From: Alkalispirochaeta americana
GTDB lineage: Bacteria > Spirochaetota > Spirochaetia > DSM-27196 > Alkalispirochaetaceae
Direction of reading: 5' to 3'
Assembly (NCBI RefSeq): GCF_900156105.1
Contig: NZ_FTMS01000011.1
Span: 1-64,000, forward strand
DNA length: 64,000 bases
The translations under genes were made by a program, and so were the position numbers. Below are positions 63,971 through 64,000 of this stretch, piece after piece. The notes under the pieces were generated by a model. It was not told the DNA's origin, made no database searches, and worked only from the letters and a program-made list of their open reading frames with translations. Each line of letters begins with the position of its first letter. Position 1 is the first letter of the stretch.

Positions 63971-64000
63971 TGTTGCCTCCTTGCTCGGCCAGCGCCGCCA
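63963..64000 (-). CDS. proV: C-terminal end of the transporter ATPase (ProV), partial
   Basis: On the minus strand the frame entering from the window edge reads AALAEQGGNND and stops at TAA (63965-63963), overlapping the proW ATG by 8 nt. Only 12 residues are visible, so the identity rests on operon order (ProV before ProW). Confidence 0.4.
   Translation of the reverse strand, partial: AALAEQGGNND

Overview
The window is GC-rich bacterial chromosome that most resembles a free-living, saccharolytic spirochaete of the Spirochaeta/Alkalispirochaeta kind. This placement is inferred from gene content: a mitochondrial-type EF-G (AHIDSGKTT in the G1 loop), a CarD-family regulator, an archaeal-like endonuclease III, periplasmic and lipoprotein-type exports, and several conserved-looking proteins of unknown function. 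No rRNA, tRNA, insertion sequence, prophage or CRISPR array was seen. No gene-free stretch exceeds about 260 bases.

Layout. 1-3.2 kb: end of a chemoreceptor, an FkbM methyltransferase-glycosyltransferase pair, and an inositol-phosphatase family enzyme. 3.2-13 kb: an alpha/beta-galactoside operon on the minus strand (binding protein, two permeases, GH36 alpha-galactosidase, GH2 beta-galactosidase) with a divergent AraC regulator. 13-20.5 kb: htpG, argA, an exported PEGA-like protein, thioredoxin, a CNNM/CBS membrane protein, a candidate small RNA and a small beta-barrel. 20.5-23.1 kb: the complete AMMECR1-Memo-radical SAM trio. 23.1-36.4 kb: leuS, two uncharacterised proteins, a DAHP synthase-prephenate dehydratase fusion, a lytic transglycosylase, a TylF-like methyltransferase, an aldo/keto reductase, an OppA-like protein, carD, nth and a P-loop ATPase. 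36.4-43.5 kb: fusA, a class III cyclase operon with two coiled-coil partners, and a CBS-ACT protein. 43.6-51.3 kb: a Liv branched-chain amino-acid transporter and a TrpXYZ-like ABC system. 51.4-61.9 kb: a 13-gene ethanolamine-utilisation microcompartment operon on the minus strand. 61.9-64 kb: a ProXW-type quaternary-amine transporter.

How the genes work together. The microcompartment operon encodes an EutN pentamer, two EutM hexamer proteins, EutL and a second tandem-BMC protein for the shell. Its cargo is EutBC ammonia-lyase plus a CoA-acylating aldehyde dehydrogenase. EutA, EutT, EutQ and EutJ are accessories, and there is one small protein resembling a free-standing EutQ N-terminal region. 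EutH, EutD/PduL, EutG and EutS are not present in the window.

Points most worth a second look: (i) one EutM copy carries a charged ~79-residue N-terminal extension and has a second Shine-Dalgarno/ATG at the shell-domain boundary, so it may yield two isoforms; (ii) a ~45-residue N-terminal module recurs in EutQ, EutT and the 107-residue protein; (iii) at five genes the promoter -10 box lies 6-9 nt before the start codon with no ribosome-binding site, as expected for leaderless mRNAs; (iv) a promoter plus strong terminator with no ORF at 19.78-19.91 kb looks like a small RNA; (v) the cyclase operon is uncharacterised.
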